From Chitinophagaceae bacterium (GTDB lineage: Bacteria > Bacteroidota > Bacteroidia > Chitinophagales > Chitinophagaceae), in assembly GCA_017853235.1 (NCBI GenBank), contig JAFMJX010000097.1:1-6947 (forward strand): a DNA stretch of 6,947 nucleotides, read 5' to 3'. Position numbers and translations under genes: made by a program. The notes below the pieces were generated by a model that had not been told where the DNA came from, ran no database searches, and saw only the letters and a program-made list of their open reading frames with translations. Of this stretch, positions 5,346 to 6,947 are shown in pieces (the stretch's first letter is position 1; every line of letters begins with the position of its first letter).

Positions 5346-5993
5346 ATGTTTAGCATTATTTATATTGAAGAAAAAGTAGTTACGCGTAACGCATTTGAAC
5401 TCATGATTGAAAAGCAAGAAGACTGTAAAGTCATATACAGCAATGGTTGTATTACCGATTTTTGTGACAATATCAAAACTGTACCTACAATTCCAGACTT
5501 ATGTATTATTGCAGATACTTATAATTACTGTGACATTTTAACTATTATTAAAACAATACGACAAAAAACAAATCACACTTTTATAATGTTAAAGTCGGAT
5601 AATAAATTTATGCGTGCAATTTGTTTCCTAATGAAAAACGGATTGCAGGGTATCTTTTTTACCGACGAGCCTTTGATAGATTTTAAACAATGTGTACGTC
5701 AAAAAACACGTTTTAATTTATCTGCTGATAAAAATAAAATCATAACAAGTAATTTTTTAGGTGATATCCATATTAAGGAATTAAAATACAATGCGTCACC
5801 ACTCACAAAAAATGAAATTATTTTCATTCAACAATGTACCAAGGATTTAAACTATGATGAAATAGCTAAAGTGCTTCAAAAAAGTGTGAATACTATTTAC
5901 GGATATCGAGATAGAGTGTTTAAAAAGTTACAAGTCAAACAACGAAGCGCCATGGTCATGACAGCTTTAAAAAGAAACTATATTGATTTATAA
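5346..5993 (+). CDS. NarL/LuxR-type transcriptional regulator with degenerate receiver
   Basis: The 215-residue protein has a receiver-like N-terminal region (about 1-120) and a C-terminal LuxR-type helix-turn-helix (about 152-212). The helix-turn-helix is clear: PLTKNEIIFIQQ, then LNYDEIAKVLQKSVNTIYGYRD as scanning and recognition helices, then VFKKLQVKQRSAMV. The receiver departs from the norm. The acidic pair is E8-E9 rather than DD. The expected phosphoacceptor column after PDLCII holds A56, with D57 one place further on. The conserved beta-5 lysine is replaced by T106 in GIFFTDEP. This suggests that control may not depend on ordinary phosphotransfer. No histidine kinase gene is adjacent. 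It is divergent from tsaC and followed by a terminator, so it is probably transcribed alone. The ATG at 5346 directly precedes the first beta strand. Targets are unknown. The reading frame is intact, and the lysine- and asparagine-rich composition matches the AT-rich DNA. Confidence 0.8.
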   Translation: MFSIIYIEEKVVTRNAFELMIEKQEDCKVIYSNGCITDFCDNIKTVPTIPDLCIIADTYNYCDILTIIKTIRQKTNHTFIMLKSDNKFMRAICFLMKNGLQGIFFTDEPLIDFKQCVRQKTRFNLSADKNKIITSNFLGDIHIKELKYNASPLTKNEIIFIQQCTKDLNYDEIAKVLQKSVNTIYGYRDRVFKKLQVKQRSAMVMTALKRNYIDL

Positions 5994-5996
5994 CAA

Positions 5997-6019
5997 ATGA
6001 GCCTCACTAGGAGGCTCAT
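5997..6019. terminator. Hairpin terminator between regulator and korB
   Basis: Perfect nine-base arms ATGAGCCTC (5997-6005) and GAGGCTCAT (6011-6019) surround an ACTAG loop, three bases after the regulator stop and 32 bases beyond the korB stop. The genes converge here, so it probably acts on both. T tracts are weak on both strands, so the assignment rests on the stem and the location. Confidence 0.65.
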
Positions 6020-6051
6020 GAATATATCTTAAAAAAATTTTAGGAAAAGCA

Positions 6052-6947
6052 CTATTTAATTTCCCAAGTTTCTTTTCCGCGAATTAATTTATCCAAATTA
6101 CCTGGACCTTTACTTGTCATAGCTTCTTCTAATTGCAAAGCCATCATATCTTCATAACAAGGACGATCTGTTTTGTAGAAAACTCCAAATGGACGAGGGA
6201 ATATGGCTCCCACTTCAGATGGATTATCAAACAAGCGAGTTAAAATTTGTGCTTTATAAAAATCAGTTTCATCATGGATCCACATATCATCAGCACTGTA
6301 TTCTGTTCCTAAATCAACTACTTGAGGGCGCATACCATCAAAACGAATTCCTTTTTCACCATTCGCACCAAATGTCAATGGCTTACCTTGCTCAACATAC
6401 AAGCCATACACTTGCTTAGTTCCTTTTTCAGTGAAAATTTCAAATGCACCATCATTAAAGATGTTACAGTTTTGATAGATTTCTACAAAAGAAGTTCCTT
6501 TATGTTTTTCTGCAGCAGTAATCACCGCTTGCATATGTTTAGGATCACGATCCATGGTACGAGCTACAAAACTTGCATCCGCTCCTAATGCTAAAGCAGC
6601 AGGATTAAATGGATGATCAATACTTCCCATAGGAGTACTCTTGGTAATTTTATTGATCTCAGATGTAGGTGAATATTGACCTTTTGTTAAACCATAAATT
6701 TGGTTATTGAATACTAAAAAATTAACGTTAAAATTTCTTCTTAACATGTGAATGGTATGGTTACCACCAATACTCATTGAATCTCCATCTCCAGCAACAA
6801 TCCAAACACTTAATTCAGGGCGAGATGCTTTTAATCCACTTGCAATTGCGGTAGCACGACCATGAATGGAGTGCATACCGTAAGTGTTCATGTAATAAGG
6901 GAAACGACTACTACATCCAATACCACTAATGATGACAATGTTTTCTT
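6052..6947 (-). CDS. korB: 2-oxoacid:ferredoxin oxidoreductase beta subunit (5' end outside window)
   Basis: The frame stays open through the right edge; 297 residues are visible and roughly 40-50 N-terminal residues are missing, judged from the usual family length. The protein resembles KorB, the thiamine-diphosphate and iron-sulfur subunit of 2-oxoglutarate (or related 2-oxoacid):ferredoxin oxidoreductase, which decarboxylates the acid to an acyl-CoA and reduces ferredoxin, working with a KorA alpha subunit. From the first visible residues it shows SGIGCSSRFPYYMNTYG, with a cysteine expected to bind the cluster, then IHGRA, then the cofactor-binding GDGD...SIGGNH motif, then NNQIYGLTKGQYSPTS. 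Another likely cluster cysteine lies in IYQNCNIFNDGAF. The ATG at 6891 is internal (Met in YYMNTYG), not the start. The WCPGCG motif should lie just beyond the window. KorA would be expected immediately upstream of korB, outside the window. Substrate choice (2-oxoglutarate, pyruvate or a branched-chain oxoacid) cannot be fixed from this part. Confidence 0.92.
   Translation of the reverse strand, partial: ENIVIISGIGCSSRFPYYMNTYGMHSIHGRATAIASGLKASRPELSVWIVAGDGDSMSIGGNHTIHMLRRNFNVNFLVFNNQIYGLTKGQYSPTSEINKITKSTPMGSIDHPFNPAALALGADASFVARTMDRDPKHMQAVITAAEKHKGTSFVEIYQNCNIFNDGAFEIFTEKGTKQVYGLYVEQGKPLTFGANGEKGIRFDGMRPQVVDLGTEYSADDMWIHDETDFYKAQILTRLFDNPSEVGAIFPRPFGVFYKTDRPCYEDMMALQLEEAMTSKGPGNLDKLIRGKETWEIK

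Noticed and set aside
6189..6588. Plus-strand frames inside korB
   Set aside because: They are antisense to conserved KorB motifs and have no support of their own.

Overview
The window looks like a chromosomal segment of a member of the Bacteroidota, most likely Chitinophagia or a close relative. The reasons are the AT-rich composition, transketolase encoded as a separate C-terminal subunit, a COX15-type heme A synthase and a KorB of the kinds found in aerobic Bacteroidota, few recognisable Shine-Dalgarno sites, and two copies of the Bacteroidota -7 promoter element TAnnTTTG ahead of genes. The lineage is inferred from remembered family resemblance, not from a search.

Layout from left to right: the end of a carbamoyl-phosphate synthase large-chain reading frame that stops at the junction between its two halves (+); the transketolase C-terminal subunit (+); a strong two-way terminator; pdxH and ctaA, transcribed leftward as a probable ctaA-pdxH unit; rnhB (+); a 191-base spacer holding paired palindromes and a GC-rich hairpin; a two-gene toxin-antitoxin module with a ribbon-helix-helix antitoxin and a MazF/PemK toxin (+); tsaC (Sua5/YrdC family), convergent with the toxin and overlapping its stop; a divergent NarL/LuxR-type regulator with a degenerate receiver (+); a second two-way terminator; and korB (-), which runs off the right edge.

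Most genes are unrelated housekeeping functions: pyrimidine/arginine precursor synthesis, pentose phosphate pathway, vitamin B6, heme A for cytochrome oxidase, RNA/DNA hybrid removal, tRNA t6A modification and 2-oxoacid oxidation. The accessory element is the toxin-antitoxin module inserted between rnhB and tsaC, with its likely control region. I do not see a clearly new multi-gene system. The points most worth a second look are the half-length carB followed directly by a transketolase C-half without its N-half, the control region of the toxin-antitoxin module, and the orphan-looking regulator that lacks canonical receiver residues. No gene-free stretch exceeds 300 bases, and I found no tRNA, rRNA, CRISPR array or insertion sequence.
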